Shown here piece by piece: positions 37,839-47,378 of a stretch of 64,000 nucleotides of DNA. The stretch spans positions 2,828,309 through 2,892,308 of the forward strand of contig JAVKHP010000001.1 in the NCBI GenBank assembly GCA_031459855.1, written 5' to 3'. The stretch is from Armatimonadota bacterium (GTDB lineage: Bacteria; Sysuimicrobiota; Sysuimicrobiia; Sysuimicrobiales; Humicultoraceae). The position numbers and the translations under genes were made by a program. The notes under the pieces were generated by a model that worked only from the letters and a program-made list of their open reading frames with translations, had not been told where the DNA came from and did not search any database. Positions within the stretch are counted from its first letter, which is position 1. Each line of letters begins with the position of its first letter.

Positions 37839-38210
37839 CTACCGCCGCTGCCGACCGGCGGCCACGCGGCGCAATATCTCGGCCAGGGCGACGGCGTTGT
37901 TGTGGCGGATGTCCTTCGCGGCGAAGAGCAGCGTGACGGTCTGGCGGCGCGCCTGGGCCGCCAGAGCGCGCACCTGTTCCCAGCGGCCTGCGGCCACCAG
38001 CTCCTCCCGGTACCGGCGCCGGAACTCGTCCCACCGGGCGGGATCGTGCCCGAACCACCGACGCAGCGCGTCGCTGGGGGCCAGGTCACGGTACCAGTGG
38101 TCGATGCGCGCCCGCGCCTTCGACAGCCCGCGTGGCCAGAGGCGGTCCACCAGCACGCGGACGCCGTCTGCGGGCTCGGGCGGGTCATACACGCGTCGCA
38201 CCCGGATCAT
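37839..38210 (-). CDS. DUF488 family protein
   Basis: The protein is 123 aa. Family motifs are MIRVRRVYDPPEP, GVRVLVDRLWPRGLSKARA, WYRDLAPSDALRRWFGHDPA and VTLLFAAKDIRHNNAVAL. The usual YeaO-like size is 115-125 aa. The function of this family is not established. The ATG at 38210 fits the family start; the much longer upstream frame is rejected. Monocistronic, between tRNA-Pro and the gene at 38487. Confidence 0.88.
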   Translation of the reverse strand: MIRVRRVYDPPEPADGVRVLVDRLWPRGLSKARARIDHWYRDLAPSDALRRWFGHDPARWDEFRRRYREELVAAGRWEQVRALAAQARRQTVTLLFAAKDIRHNNAVALAEILRRVAAGRQRR

Positions 38211-38486
38211 GGACGGGCCTTCACACGGACGCAGCGCCCGATGGACGTGGCAGCCCACCTCCCTTTCCACGTTCCACGTGCCCCCGCCGGCGTCCCTGCG
38301 CGGACGGCAGCCCGCAGAACGTACGGTGCGCGGCGCCGGCATCACCCGGTCGCCGCCATTGCAGCCCCCGATCGAACAGGCGGGACCGCGCCGGCGCGGA
38401 CGCCCGCCCAGCACCGGACGGCCGGGGGCCGCAGCCAACGGTCCGTATGACGGCCGCAGCCCCCGGCGCCGGCGGGGTCCTTGAAA

Positions 38487-39113
38487 TCAGAACCGATCCG
38501 GGAACTGCTTGACGATCCCGTCGGTCAGCGCATCAGCGATCTTGTAGAGGTGCTTGACCATCATGTCCCACACCTCGGCCTCTCGTGCCCAGTCCCGGCG
38601 ACGCGTCGCATCGATGGCGGCCACGTGATGGGCAGCATGGGCCCCCAACAGCGAGAGCACGGCGTCCTTGGGGAGATTGGGATTCGCGCCGTTGAGAAAC
38701 GCGGCGATCTCCCCGGCGTTCTTGGTCATCCGATCCACGGCGGCCTTCCTGCGCGTCTCGTTTCCTTCCAGGGTCGCGTCGAGGAACGCCTTCACCGCAC
38801 GATAGTGGCCAGTGAAAAGGTTGCCAAACGCCGTCGCGGCGTCCTGGCCATACAACGGTGCCAGCGCCTGCCCGATGGCGCGCGCGTTCTCCACCGCCTT
38901 CCGGTCGGCGACGCGTGCCGCCTCCCGGTCGCCCAGCCGTGTCGCAACGACCACGGTCCGCACCCACACGGCGTGCCCCACCAGCAGATCCCGCAGAGCA
39001 GCCTGCAGCTCGGTAGCCTTGCCAGCGGCAGCCTCGACTCGTACCGCCGGCACCACCGCTGCCAGTATCGCCAACGTGGCCACCCAGACGTACCACTTGT
39101 CCGCTCGCACCAT
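38487..39113 (-). CDS. Exported helical protein, unknown function
   Basis: The protein is 208 aa with a signal peptide (WYVWVATLAILAAVVPAVRV). Two similar helical halves follow, each with an LLxGHAVWxR/LLGAHAAHH pattern: AALRDLLVGHAVWVRTVVV and DAVLSLLGAHAAHHVAAID. Another conserved-looking segment is ALAPLYGQDAATAFGNLFTG, and the end is ALTDGIVKQFPDRF. Similar exported four-helix proteins occur in Bacillus-like genomes, often under unhelpful names. Repeated histidines suggest metal or ligand binding, but this is inference. It has a good promoter (TTGACA-N18-TAGTGT) in the divergent region it shares with an HTH regulator. Confidence 0.75.
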   Translation of the reverse strand: MVRADKWYVWVATLAILAAVVPAVRVEAAAGKATELQAALRDLLVGHAVWVRTVVVATRLGDREAARVADRKAVENARAIGQALAPLYGQDAATAFGNLFTGHYRAVKAFLDATLEGNETRRKAAVDRMTKNAGEIAAFLNGANPNLPKDAVLSLLGAHAAHHVAAIDATRRRDWAREAEVWDMMVKHLYKIADALTDGIVKQFPDRF

Positions 39114-39213
39114 GCGCGCCTCCTTGCCATGGACTCCCCCGCCGGCGATCCGGGCCGCGCCCGCGCTCCTCCGTGCGACGCACCACCTCCCCGGCGCGGC
39201 GCGCTTGCCAATG

Positions 39214-39243
39214 ACACTAGCACGGCAGGTTCATTTGTGTCAA
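39214..39243 (-). promoter_or_regulatory. Promoter of the exported helical protein
   Basis: The minus strand reads TTGACA, 18-bp spacer, TAGTGT, with TGC directly before the -10. The predicted start is about 100 bp before the ATG at 39113. Confidence 0.75.
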
Positions 39244-39258
39244 TAACAACTGATGTTT

Positions 39259-39272
39259 ATGATGAAAATCAT
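39259..39272. promoter_or_regulatory. Inverted repeat between divergent promoters, possible operator
   Basis: ATGAT-GAAA-ATCAT is a perfect inverted repeat in an AT-rich island (39230-39300), placed between the -35 boxes of two divergent promoters. It is well located for autoregulation by the HTH protein encoded at 39317. Confidence 0.55.
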
Positions 39273-39281
39273 GCATACAAT

Positions 39282-39310
39282 TTGACCGGCGGGCAGGTTT
39301 TTGGTACGCT
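39282..39310 (+). promoter_or_regulatory. Promoter of the HTH regulator, leaderless
   Basis: TTGACC, 17-bp spacer, TACGCT, then 6 nt (CAGAGC) to the ATG at 39317. No ribosome-binding site fits, so the transcript should start at about the start codon. Confidence 0.7.
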
Positions 39311-39316
39311 CAGAGC

Positions 39317-39991
39317 ATGCGCGAGACGCGAGCGCGCATCGTCGACCTGCTGCGCCGCCGAGGGCCTCTGACGGTCGAGGACCTTGCCCGCGCCCTGCAT
39401 GTCACCCGCACGGCCGTTATCGGTCACCTGGCCGCGCTGCAGGCGGACGGGTTCGTGACGCGGCGGGGACTACGGCCTGGCATTCGGCGCCCCGCCGTGC
39501 TCTACGGGCTGACGCCGGCTGCTGACGCCCTCTTCCCCAAGGCGTACGAGGAGTTCGCCGCACTGGTCCTCGCGGACCTCAAGCGACGCAGCCCCGGCCA
39601 CCTTCGTCGCCTCCTCCGGCGCATTGCCGATGCCTGGATCGCCCGCGACCTGCCGCGGGTCGCGCCGTTGCGTGGCCGGGAGCGCCTGACCCGCGCTACG
39701 GAGATCCTGGCCGAGCGTGGCTTCATGCCAACCCTCGAACGAACTCGCACTGGCTACGTGCTGCGGGAGCACAACTGCCCCCTGATGCGCCTGGCTGTCG
39801 ACCACGTCGAGGTGTGCGACATGGTGCACCGGTGGTTAGAGGCCCTGGTGGGCGCGCAGCTGATCCGGGTGCGCTGCCTGCGGCAGGGAGATCCGTACTC
39901 GGCATACGCGCTGGGCCCGCCGGCTGAGGGCGGCCGCACGAGGAGGACACCCGCCCGGCACCCCGGCGGCCGCCCACGGCGGGCGCGATAA
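39317..39991 (+). CDS. SufR/ArsR-like winged-helix transcriptional regulator
   Basis: The protein is 224 aa. The N-terminal winged HTH reads RARIVDLLRRRGPLTVEDLA, RALHVTRTAVIGHLAALQ and ADGFVTRRG. The C-terminal half has the NCP...C...C pattern of the COG2345/SufR group: C-x12-C (HNCPLMRLAVDHVEVC), then C 19 residues on. The later cysteines that complete an Fe-S site in SufR are missing (DPYSAYAL replaces the usual Cys-containing end). It may therefore bind a cluster poorly or sense something else. A 20-residue Arg/Pro-rich tail is unusual. Leaderless start from its own promoter. Confidence 0.82.
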   Translation: MRETRARIVDLLRRRGPLTVEDLARALHVTRTAVIGHLAALQADGFVTRRGLRPGIRRPAVLYGLTPAADALFPKAYEEFAALVLADLKRRSPGHLRRLLRRIADAWIARDLPRVAPLRGRERLTRATEILAERGFMPTLERTRTGYVLREHNCPLMRLAVDHVEVCDMVHRWLEALVGAQLIRVRCLRQGDPYSAYALGPPAEGGRTRRTPARHPGGRPRRAR

Positions 39992-40104
39992 GGCACCACC
40001 GGCCCCTCTCGTGGACGAGGAGGTCCGCGCCAAGACGTCACAGGAGCCGACGAGGGGAAACCAGAACTGGTCGTCTACCGATCACGCGGAAAGGACAGCA
40101 CGCG

Positions 40105-41751
40105 ATGACGACCACGTCTGCCTTCAACGACCTCGTCCGCAGCTTCGTCGCCGACTACCTGGAGTTCTACCCAACGCTGGGGAGCCGGTTGGGCTTGCAC
40201 CTCTACGACGGCCGCACCGAGGACTACACGCGCCCGGCCATCGACCACTGGCTGCGCACGCTGACGCGCTGGGAGCGCCGCCTGGCGGGGCTGCCCCGCG
40301 AGAGCCTGTCCCCCGCTGAACAACACGACGCAGCGCTGCTGGAGGCCGCCATCGCGCACGAGCGGTTCGCCTGGGAGCACCTGCGCGACCACGAGCGCAA
40401 CCCGCTGTGGGGGAACGACGCCCTGGACGTCACGCCCTACCTCAAGCGCAACTACGCGCCGCTCCACGAGCGGCTCCGCGCCCTGGCGAGCCACCTGGAG
40501 CACGTGCCCGGGTACCTGGAGCAGCTCCGCGGCCACCTCCAGCCGCCCCTGGCGCGTCCGCTCCTGACCACCACCCTGGAGGTCTACCAGGGCTACCTGG
40601 CGTTCCTGACCGACACCCTGCCGGCCGAGATCGCCCGTACCGACGACGCGGCCGTCCGCGCCCGCGCGGCCGAGGCGGCCGAGCGCGCCGTCCAGGCGCT
40701 CCGGGACCACCTCGCCTACCTGGACGCCGCCCGCGCCCGCACCACCGACGCCTTTGCCATCGGCGAGGAGCTGTTCCGCGAGATGCTGCGGACCGGCGAG
40801 CTGGTCGACGTGCCGCTGGATCGGCTGCTGGCACTGGGCGAGGAGGAGCTGGCGCGCCTGCACGACGACGTGCGCGCCACCGCCGCGCGTCTGGCGCCGG
40901 GGGCCGATCCCCGCCAGGTCGTCGCCCAGCTCGGGCAGGACCACCCGCCGGCCGAGCGGCTGCTGGACGAGACCCGCGCGCTGCTGGAGGACCTGCGCCG
41001 TTTCCTGCTCGACCGGGCCATCGTCACGCTCCCCGACGAGGAGCGGCCCCGGGTCGACCAGACGCCGCCGTTTGCCCGGTGGGCCTTCGCCATGATGGAC
41101 ACCGCCGGGCCCTTCGAGACGACGGCGACGGAGTCGTACTACTACGTCACGCTGCCCGATCCGGCCTGGACGCCCGAGCAGCGCGCGCAATGGCTGACGA
41201 AGTTCGACTACGCCACGCTGAAGGCGGTCAGCATCCACGAGGCGTACCCCGGGCACTTCGTCCACTTCCTCTACGGGGTGAACCGGGCACCTTCCATGGC
41301 CGCCCGGGTCTTCACCGCGTACTCGTTCGTCGAGGGCTGGGCCCACTACTGCGAGGAGATGATGCTGGAGGCGGGGGTGGACCCCAGCCCGCGGTTCCGG
41401 CTGGCCTGCCTGAGCGAGGCCTTGGTGCGCGTCGTGCGCTACCTGGCGGCGATCCGCATGCACGCTGGCGGGATGCCGCTGGACGAGGCCGCGCGCATGT
41501 TCCGCGAGCACGCGTTCATGGAGCCCATCACCGCCGAGAAGGAAGCGGTACGGGGCACCTTCGATCCGGGCTACCTCAACTACACCCTGGGCAAGTTCCT
41601 GCTGCGGCGGCTGCGCGACGACTACCGGACCGAGCTGGGGCCGGCCTTTTCGCTGCGGGCGTTCCACGACCGGCTGATCGCCCTGGGCGCGCCGCCATTC
41701 CCTCTGGCCCGCCGCCTCCTGCTGACCAAGCCCGGCGGCCCGCTCCTGTAG
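40105..41751 (+). CDS. DUF885 family zinc peptidase-like protein
   Basis: The protein is 548 aa. The metal site is H378-E379-x3-G-H384 (SIHEAYPGHFVHF) with a downstream glutamate E410 in FVEGWAHYCEEMMLE, the pattern of DUF885/M32-like metallopeptidases. Helical throughout, no signal peptide. GGAAAGGAC precedes the ATG. Substrate unknown; several relatives act as carboxypeptidases. It follows the HTH regulator by 113 bp on the same strand and might be under its control. Confidence 0.85.
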   Translation: MTTTSAFNDLVRSFVADYLEFYPTLGSRLGLHLYDGRTEDYTRPAIDHWLRTLTRWERRLAGLPRESLSPAEQHDAALLEAAIAHERFAWEHLRDHERNPLWGNDALDVTPYLKRNYAPLHERLRALASHLEHVPGYLEQLRGHLQPPLARPLLTTTLEVYQGYLAFLTDTLPAEIARTDDAAVRARAAEAAERAVQALRDHLAYLDAARARTTDAFAIGEELFREMLRTGELVDVPLDRLLALGEEELARLHDDVRATAARLAPGADPRQVVAQLGQDHPPAERLLDETRALLEDLRRFLLDRAIVTLPDEERPRVDQTPPFARWAFAMMDTAGPFETTATESYYYVTLPDPAWTPEQRAQWLTKFDYATLKAVSIHEAYPGHFVHFLYGVNRAPSMAARVFTAYSFVEGWAHYCEEMMLEAGVDPSPRFRLACLSEALVRVVRYLAAIRMHAGGMPLDEAARMFREHAFMEPITAEKEAVRGTFDPGYLNYTLGKFLLRRLRDDYRTELGPAFSLRAFHDRLIALGAPPFPLARRLLLTKPGGPLL

Positions 41752-41863
41752 GCACCCCTACCCGCCCCCAGCCGCCAGGATAGCGAATCGCTGCGGACGG
41801 GGTCGGGGAGACCCCCTCACCACCGGACGAGCGGCCGGTTCCCCAGCGACGCGCAACGGCGGG

Positions 41864-42670
41864 CTATTGGGCTGGCTCCTCGGGCGGATCCGCCGGCTGA
41901 TCCGCAGGCCGTTCGGCCTGCTGCCCCTGCGCGAGGCGCTGCCGGCGCAGCTCTTCGGCCTTGGCCCTCGCGGCGGCCAGCCGTTCCTCACGGCTCATCT
42001 GCTCGGCGGGCCTGGCTGCTGTCGCCGGTGGCGGGGCAGAGGCGGGTGCGGGCTGGGTGGCCGCGGCGGTGGCCTGCGGCGCCGGCGCGGGAGCATCGCC
42101 CGGACTCCGCGGCGCGCCTGCAGCGGCCCTGGGCGCAGCAGCCGGCGCCTTGGACGCGGCCTCGCGCGCGAGCTCGGTGGTGCGCGGCGGACGCTCGTCC
42201 TCGCGTCCGAGGAAGTCGGCACGCAGATGCCGCGCCAGGTAGTCGGCGACCTCCTGCACCTTCGAGGCGTCGCCGTTCATGGCGGCGTCCACGAGCGTCC
42301 GGTCGACCCGGTAGCTTTGAACCGTCTTGCCGTCGCTGAAGTGGACCAGCGGATGGCCCTTGGAGTCCTCGAGGACCAGGACGTCGACCTGCACGCCGGC
42401 GCGGCTGAGCACGTCGCGGGCCAGGGCGGCCACCCACTGCCGCCGCCCCTCCAGCTGCTGGCCCGGTCCGGGCAACAGGGTCGCCGCCACCGTGCGCGTG
42501 GCCAGGGGGTTGGGGTCGAGCGCCGGGCCGCGGGCGGCCGCGCGCTTCTTCCGGCTCGCCTCACCCAGCTCGGCCAGCAGGTCCATGGCCGCCACCAGAA
42601 AGGCGAACAGGTAGAACACGAACACGGCCAGCGTCAGCGACCAGTAGCGCAGGAACGCGTTGAGATCCAT
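41864..42670 (-). CDS. Single-pass membrane protein with Ala/Pro-rich tail, unknown
   Basis: The protein is 268 aa. An N-terminal membrane helix (YWSLTLAVFVFYLFAFLVAA) is followed by a small globular region of about 110 residues (LARDVLSRAGVQVDVLVLED, KVQEVADYLARHLRADFLGR). A low-complexity Ala/Pro tail and a charged helix (SREERLAAARAKAEELRRQR) complete it. I do not recognise the family. GAGGGAG precedes the ATG. It lies 42 bp after rdgB on the same strand, so it is likely the third gene of an rph-rdgB unit. Confidence 0.65.
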   Translation of the reverse strand: MDLNAFLRYWSLTLAVFVFYLFAFLVAAMDLLAELGEASRKKRAAARGPALDPNPLATRTVAATLLPGPGQQLEGRRQWVAALARDVLSRAGVQVDVLVLEDSKGHPLVHFSDGKTVQSYRVDRTLVDAAMNGDASKVQEVADYLARHLRADFLGREDERPPRTTELAREAASKAPAAAPRAAAGAPRSPGDAPAPAPQATAAATQPAPASAPPPATAARPAEQMSREERLAAARAKAEELRRQRLAQGQQAERPADQPADPPEEPAQ

Positions 42671-42712
42671 CGACTCCCTCGTGCGCGTCGGCGTGGTCCG
42701 ATGCCGGCTGTT

Positions 42713-43369
42713 CTAATTGCCCGCGTCCGTCCGGTCTTCCTGCCGTCCCGCCAGCGCTTGCAGGCACGCCCGGGCGGCGGCCAGCGCCTGCGCCCGGTGG
42801 CTGTGACGGTTCTTCTCCTCCAACGACAGCTCGGCCACCGTCTTGCCCACCTCGGGTAGCAGGAAGATGGGATCGTAGCCAAACCCCCCGGTGCCGCGCG
42901 GGGCGTCCGCGATGCGCCCCTCCCAGCGCCCCTCGAACGTGCACACGTCGCCCTGGGGCGTCGCCACGGCCACCACGGCGCGGTACCGCGCACTGCGGCG
43001 CTCGGCGGGCACGTCGCGCAGTCGCTCGAGCACCCAGGCGTTCCGGTCGGCATCGGTCGCGCGCGGCCCCAGGAACGTGGCCGAACGCACCCCGGGCGCG
43101 CCGCCCAGCGCGTCGATCTCGAGCCCCGAGTCGTCGGCGAGCGCGACCTCGCCCGTGAGCCGCGCGACCAGCGCCGCCTTGAGGACGGCGTTGTCCTCGA
43201 ACGTCTCCCCGGGCTCCTCCAGCGGGGGAATGTCGGGAAAGTCGTCGAGGGTGCGCACCTGCAACGGCAGGTCGCCCAGTAGCATCAGCAGCTCGCGCAC
43301 CTTGCCGGGGTTGCGCGTGGCCAGGACGAGCACGCGCGCTGAGCCCCCAGGGCGTTGCGACCGCGCCAT
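42713..43369 (-). CDS. rdgB: dITP/XTP pyrophosphatase
   Basis: The protein is 218 aa. It removes non-canonical purine nucleotides (dITP, XTP) from the pool. Family motifs are LVLATRNPGKVREL, EEPGETFEDNAVLKA, ALADDSGLEIDALGGAPGVR and GTGGFGYDPIFLLPEVGKT. The ATG at 43369 is chosen. A GTG seven codons earlier overlaps a possible extended -10 (TGC-TAGGCT). It follows rph closely, a common pairing. Confidence 0.95.
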   Translation of the reverse strand: MARSQRPGGSARVLVLATRNPGKVRELLMLLGDLPLQVRTLDDFPDIPPLEEPGETFEDNAVLKAALVARLTGEVALADDSGLEIDALGGAPGVRSATFLGPRATDADRNAWVLERLRDVPAERRSARYRAVVAVATPQGDVCTFEGRWEGRIADAPRGTGGFGYDPIFLLPEVGKTVAELSLEEKNRHSHRAQALAAARACLQALAGRQEDRTDAGN

Positions 43370-43429
43370 CTCCCGGCCCGAGCCTAGCACACTCCTGACT
43401 GCATCGACGGCGAGTGCACGGATGGTTGG

Positions 43430-44164
43430 CTAGCGCGGCAGCGTGGCCAGCAGGTCGGCCAGCGCCGCCTTCTGGGCCTCGATCAGCGTGCGCACGCCCT
43501 TCTCGCCGAGGGTGAGCAACGTCAGCAGCTCCTGCCGGGTGAAGGGGAGCCCTTCGGCCGTCCCCTGCACCTCGACGATGCGCCCCGACTCGGTCAGCAC
43601 CAGGTTCAGGTCGACCCGGGCGCGGGAATCCTCCTGGAACGTCAGGTCCAGCAGCATCTCGTCGCCCACGATGCCGACGCTGGTCGCCGCCACGAACTCC
43701 CGCAGCGGCCACCACGGCAGGGCGCCGCTGCGCCGCAGTCCGGCCAGGGCGTCGACCAGGGCCACGAACGCGCCGGTGATGGCCGCCGTGCGGGTCCCGC
43801 CGTCGGCCTGCAGGACGTCGCAGTCGATGGTGATCATGCGCTCACCCAGCCGGTCGAGCGCGACCGCCGCCCGCAGCGCCCGGCCGATCAGCCGCTGGAT
43901 CTCCTGCGTGCGCCCGCCCTGGCGGCTCTGGTCTCGCGGCGTCCGCTCCACCGTCGACCGGGGCAGCATGCCGTACTCGGCCGTGATCCATCCCTGGCCT
44001 GCGCCGCGCAGCCAGGGGGGCACCCGCTCCTCGACCGTAGCGGTGCACACCACCCGGGTCTGCCCCAGGGTGATCAGCACCGACCCCTCGGCGTGCGGGA
44101 TGAAGTGCCGGACGATCTGGACCGGCCGCAGCGCGTCCGGTGCCCGGCCATCGGCTCTGGGCAT
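43430..44164 (-). CDS. rph: Ribonuclease PH
   Basis: The protein is 244 aa, the standard size. It is a phosphorolytic 3'-5' exoribonuclease that trims tRNA 3' ends. Motifs are [73 protein letters not shown] and [25 protein letters not shown] precedes the ATG. First gene of a likely rph-rdgB-membrane protein unit. Confidence 0.97.
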   Translation of the reverse strand: MPRADGRAPDALRPVQIVRHFIPHAEGSVLITLGQTRVVCTATVEERVPPWLRGAGQGWITAEYGMLPRSTVERTPRDQSRQGGRTQEIQRLIGRALRAAVALDRLGERMITIDCDVLQADGGTRTAAITGAFVALVDALAGLRRSGALPWWPLREFVAATSVGIVGDEMLLDLTFQEDSRARVDLNLVLTESGRIVEVQGTAEGLPFTRQELLTLLTLGEKGVRTLIEAQKAALADLLATLPR

Positions 44165-44386
44165 CGCGATCCCACCTTACTCGTGTGCCCTGCAGGCTGC
44201 GTCAGTGTTCGCCGACACCGGCCCGACTCCTGGGGGGGACCCCGACGGCCGGGTCGTGCCGCAACCCACGCACCCCGCGGAACCCGGCACAGTGGCGCAG
44301 CGCCCGACCAGCGTCCTCGCCGGCGATCATCCCACGGGCGTTGGAGACAGGGGCCGCCGAGGACGCCTCGCCCTCGGCGTGCACGG

Positions 44387-46189
44387 TCACCCCGCGGGCG
44401 CGGGGGACGTGATCAGGAAGCGCAGCACGCCCCGCGCGATGGCGTCCGCCAGTTGCTGTCGAAACGCGGGCGTGCGCAGCCGCGCCTCCTCGTCGGGGTT
44501 GGAGATGTAGGCGACCTCGACGAGCACCGCGGGAATCTCGGCCTCGCGCAGCACGAGGAAGTTCGCGGTCTTGATCCCGCGATCGGCGAGGCCCGGGATG
44601 CGTGCCAGCTCGTCCTGGATCATCTTCGCCAGGGCCTGGCTCTGGGGCGCCAGGTAGTAGGTTTCGGCGCCGCTGGCGGTGGCGCGCACCGAGGCGTTGG
44701 CGTGGATGCTGACGAACACCGTGGCGCCCTGCCGCCGCGCCAACCGTGCCCGCTCGGAGAGGTCGACGAAGACGTCGGTCTCCCGCGTCATGACGACACG
44801 CACGCCCGCCCGCACCAGCGCCTCCCGCGCCCGCAGGGAGATGTCGAGCACCACGTCCTTCTCCAGCAGGCCCGTGGGGCCGATCGCGCCCGTGTCGCGG
44901 CCACCGTGACCGGCGTCGATGGCCACCACGTGGCCGCGCACCGTCGGCTCGGGGATCTCGACGACGAGCGTGCTGCCGTCGCCGGCCGCCGTCACGGTGT
45001 ACGGTGCCTTGCGCCGGAAGACGACCACGACCCGGGTGATGTCGGGGTCGGCCTGAAACTGCGCGGCGCGCACCTCGGCCACCACCGGGCCGGCCACCGG
45101 GATCTCCTGCTTGACCGGCACGAACACCGCGCCGGTGATGTCGATGACGAGGCGGTCGGGCTCGGGGAGCTCGTGGGTCGTGTGCTCGAACGGACGGGTC
45201 CCCTCGATCAGCAGGCGGAAGCGCCCGTCGCTCTGCTCGATCCGCACCTGCTGGATCCGCAGCACGCCGTCGTCGGGCAGGGGAGCAGGGTCGGGGGGTG
45301 CGGGCAGCCCGTGGGGATCGTCCCATGGCACCGGCGCAGACAGCGGGGGCGGGCCGCCGGCCGGCGGTGTCGCGGGCGGCCCGCCCGACGAGGGCACCGG
45401 TGCGCCGGCCGGCGGTGCCGCAGGCGCACCTGGCCCGGAGGGCGCCGCCAGGACCCCGCGAGGCCGCGCTTCGATCACGAGCCCAAACGCTGCATCGGGG
45501 ACCACGCGGACGTCTGTCGCCTCGCTCACCTCGAGGACGACCCGCGTGATGTAGGGCTTGACCTGGAACTGGGCAGCGCGCACGCGCACGACGCCGGCCC
45601 AGCCCGCGACGAGCTCCTGATCGGGCAGGCGGAACGCGCCACCGTGCAGATCGACGACGACCCGGTCGGGGCGGGCCAGCAGTCTGGTCTCGACGCGCAG
45701 CGGACCGGTGGCCTGCACCACGACGCGCAGGCGGTCAGGCTCCCGTACCAGCTCCAGCGCGGTGATCTGTGAGGCGACGTGGAGCGTGCGAGTGCTGTCG
45801 TCGTAGCGCACCCATGCGCCCAGCGCCGCGAAGACGAACGCGGCGGGCACGTAGGGCTGGTCGCCGATGACGACGGGGGCCGCCGGCAGCGGCCGCGCCT
45901 GGCCGTTGACCAGCACGACGGGCTCGCCGATGCGGAAGAGCAACTGCACGCCGCCGCGCTGGCTCAACCGGACCATGCGCTCGGCGGGCGTCCACGTGGC
46001 TGTCGCGCCGAACGCCTCGAAGCTGCGCGCCGCCGGCACCATCACCTGGCCGGCCTGCACCACCGGCGGGCCGGCCAGCAGCAACGGCGTGTTGTGCACC
46101 AGGACCTGCGCCGCCGCCTGCGCCGCGGCGGGCGCAGGACACGCCGCGGCGAGGACGGCGACGAGCCCCCAGACGATATGCGGTCGCAT
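44387..46189 (-). CDS. N-acetylmuramoyl-L-alanine amidase with stalk and AMIN domains
   Basis: The protein is 600 aa. A signal peptide (VWGLVAVLAAACPAPAAA) leads to a copper-amine-oxidase-like N-terminal domain (about 26-115, VLVNGQARPLPAAPVVIGDQ). Two AMIN domains follow (about 120-225 and 295-400), separated by a Pro-rich linker. The C-terminal Amidase_3 catalytic domain has zinc ligands H428 (AIDAGHGGRD), E443 and H496 (FVSIHANAS) and catalytic E558 (VLVEVAYISN). It cleaves the amide bond between muramic acid and the stem peptide, in cell-wall turnover or daughter-cell separation. The start at 46189 is fixed by the signal peptide; the frame continues open far upstream, but only as a shadow. 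Confidence 0.95.
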   Translation of the reverse strand: MRPHIVWGLVAVLAAACPAPAAAQAAAQVLVHNTPLLLAGPPVVQAGQVMVPAARSFEAFGATATWTPAERMVRLSQRGGVQLLFRIGEPVVLVNGQARPLPAAPVVIGDQPYVPAAFVFAALGAWVRYDDSTRTLHVASQITALELVREPDRLRVVVQATGPLRVETRLLARPDRVVVDLHGGAFRLPDQELVAGWAGVVRVRAAQFQVKPYITRVVLEVSEATDVRVVPDAAFGLVIEARPRGVLAAPSGPGAPAAPPAGAPVPSSGGPPATPPAGGPPPLSAPVPWDDPHGLPAPPDPAPLPDDGVLRIQQVRIEQSDGRFRLLIEGTRPFEHTTHELPEPDRLVIDITGAVFVPVKQEIPVAGPVVAEVRAAQFQADPDITRVVVVFRRKAPYTVTAAGDGSTLVVEIPEPTVRGHVVAIDAGHGGRDTGAIGPTGLLEKDVVLDISLRAREALVRAGVRVVMTRETDVFVDLSERARLARRQGATVFVSIHANASVRATASGAETYYLAPQSQALAKMIQDELARIPGLADRGIKTANFLVLREAEIPAVLVEVAYISNPDEEARLRTPAFRQQLADAIARGVLRFLITSPAPAG

Positions 46190-46327
46190 GCACCGTCCCC
46201 GGTGCGCCGACCACCCTCCCCTCCACCTACCAGTACACTTCCCTCCGGCCGCTCCCGTAAGACGCGGTGGTGTTCGGCGATGGCAGGGGAACTCCTGCCG
46301 CGGTGGAATCGAGGGGCGGTGATCCCT

Positions 46328-47338
46328 ATGCAGATCGACGCACGCCTGGCGGTGCGCACGCTGCGCGAGGTACCGGCAGTGGCGCACGCCGCGGAACGGC
46401 TGGGCTTCGACGGCCTGTGGGCCAACGAGGTCGACCACGACCCGTTCCTCGCCGTGGCCCTGGCGGCCGAGCATTCCCGACGGCTCGTGGTGGGCACGGC
46501 GGTCGCCCTGGCCTTCACCCGCAGCCCAACGACGCTGGCCTACACCGCGTGGGACCTGGGGCACCTCTCCGGCGGCCGCTTCGTGCTGGGGCTTGGCACC
46601 CAGGTCAAAGCGCACGTGACCCGCCGCTTCGGCCAGCCCTGGGGGCCGCCCGTGGCGCGGCTGCGTGACGTGATCGGCGCGCTGCGCGCGGTGTGGGCCA
46701 CGTGGACCGACGGGCGCCCGCTCGCCTACCGCGGCCGATACGTGCGGCTCTCGTTGATGACGCCGTTCTTCGTGCCCCCGGGTCCCGCGGTGCCCCTGAA
46801 GGTGGCGGTGGCCGGCGTCGGCGCGCGCATGTGTCGTCTTGCGGGCGAGGTCGCCGACGGGTTCCACGCCCACCCGTTCCACACGCGGCGGTACCTGCGC
46901 GAGGTGGTGCTGCCCGCGATCGGCGAAGGGCTCGGGCGCGCCGGGCGGGCGCGGACCGAGATCGCCATCGCAGCGTCGGTGTTCGTCGCCGTCGGCAATG
47001 CGGCGGAGGTGGCCGAGGGCCTGCAGGAGGTGCGCCGCGCGCTGGCCTTCTACGCGTCGACGCCCGCGTACCGGTCCGTGCTGGCGCTGCACGGCTGGGA
47101 GGATCTTGGCGTCCGGCTCAGCCACCACGCGGCGCAGGGCGACTGGGACGCGCTGCCGCGACTCGTGCCCGACGCCCTGCTGGAGGCGGCAGCCGTGTGG
47201 GGGCCGCCCGACGAGGTCGCCGCGCGCCTGCGCGCCGAGTACGGCGGCCTGGTCGACCGCTTGGGGATCTACGAGCCCCTGATCCCGGGCAAGCGGGAGG
47301 CGGTCTGGCGGGCGCTGCTCGACGGCCTGCGGGGGTGA
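46328..47338 (+). CDS. LLM-class (F420-dependent-type) oxidoreductase
   Basis: The protein is 336 aa with a luciferase-like TIM barrel. Motifs are AERLGFDGLWANEVDHDPFL, VGTAVALAFTRSPTTLAYTA, GGRFVLGLGTQVKAH and VAVAGVGARMCRLAGEVADG. Such enzymes use F420 or FMN; the substrate is unknown. The ATG at 46328 is used, with GAGGGG 11 nt upstream; a GTG three codons earlier is an alternative. Divergent from the amidase gene and convergent with pepF. Confidence 0.88.
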   Translation: MQIDARLAVRTLREVPAVAHAAERLGFDGLWANEVDHDPFLAVALAAEHSRRLVVGTAVALAFTRSPTTLAYTAWDLGHLSGGRFVLGLGTQVKAHVTRRFGQPWGPPVARLRDVIGALRAVWATWTDGRPLAYRGRYVRLSLMTPFFVPPGPAVPLKVAVAGVGARMCRLAGEVADGFHAHPFHTRRYLREVVLPAIGEGLGRAGRARTEIAIAASVFVAVGNAAEVAEGLQEVRRALAFYASTPAYRSVLALHGWEDLGVRLSHHAAQGDWDALPRLVPDALLEAAAVWGPPDEVAARLRAEYGGLVDRLGIYEPLIPGKREAVWRALLDGLRG

Positions 47339-47378
47339 ACCGCGCGCCTGCTGCGCGCGGGGACCACAGGGGCTGCGC

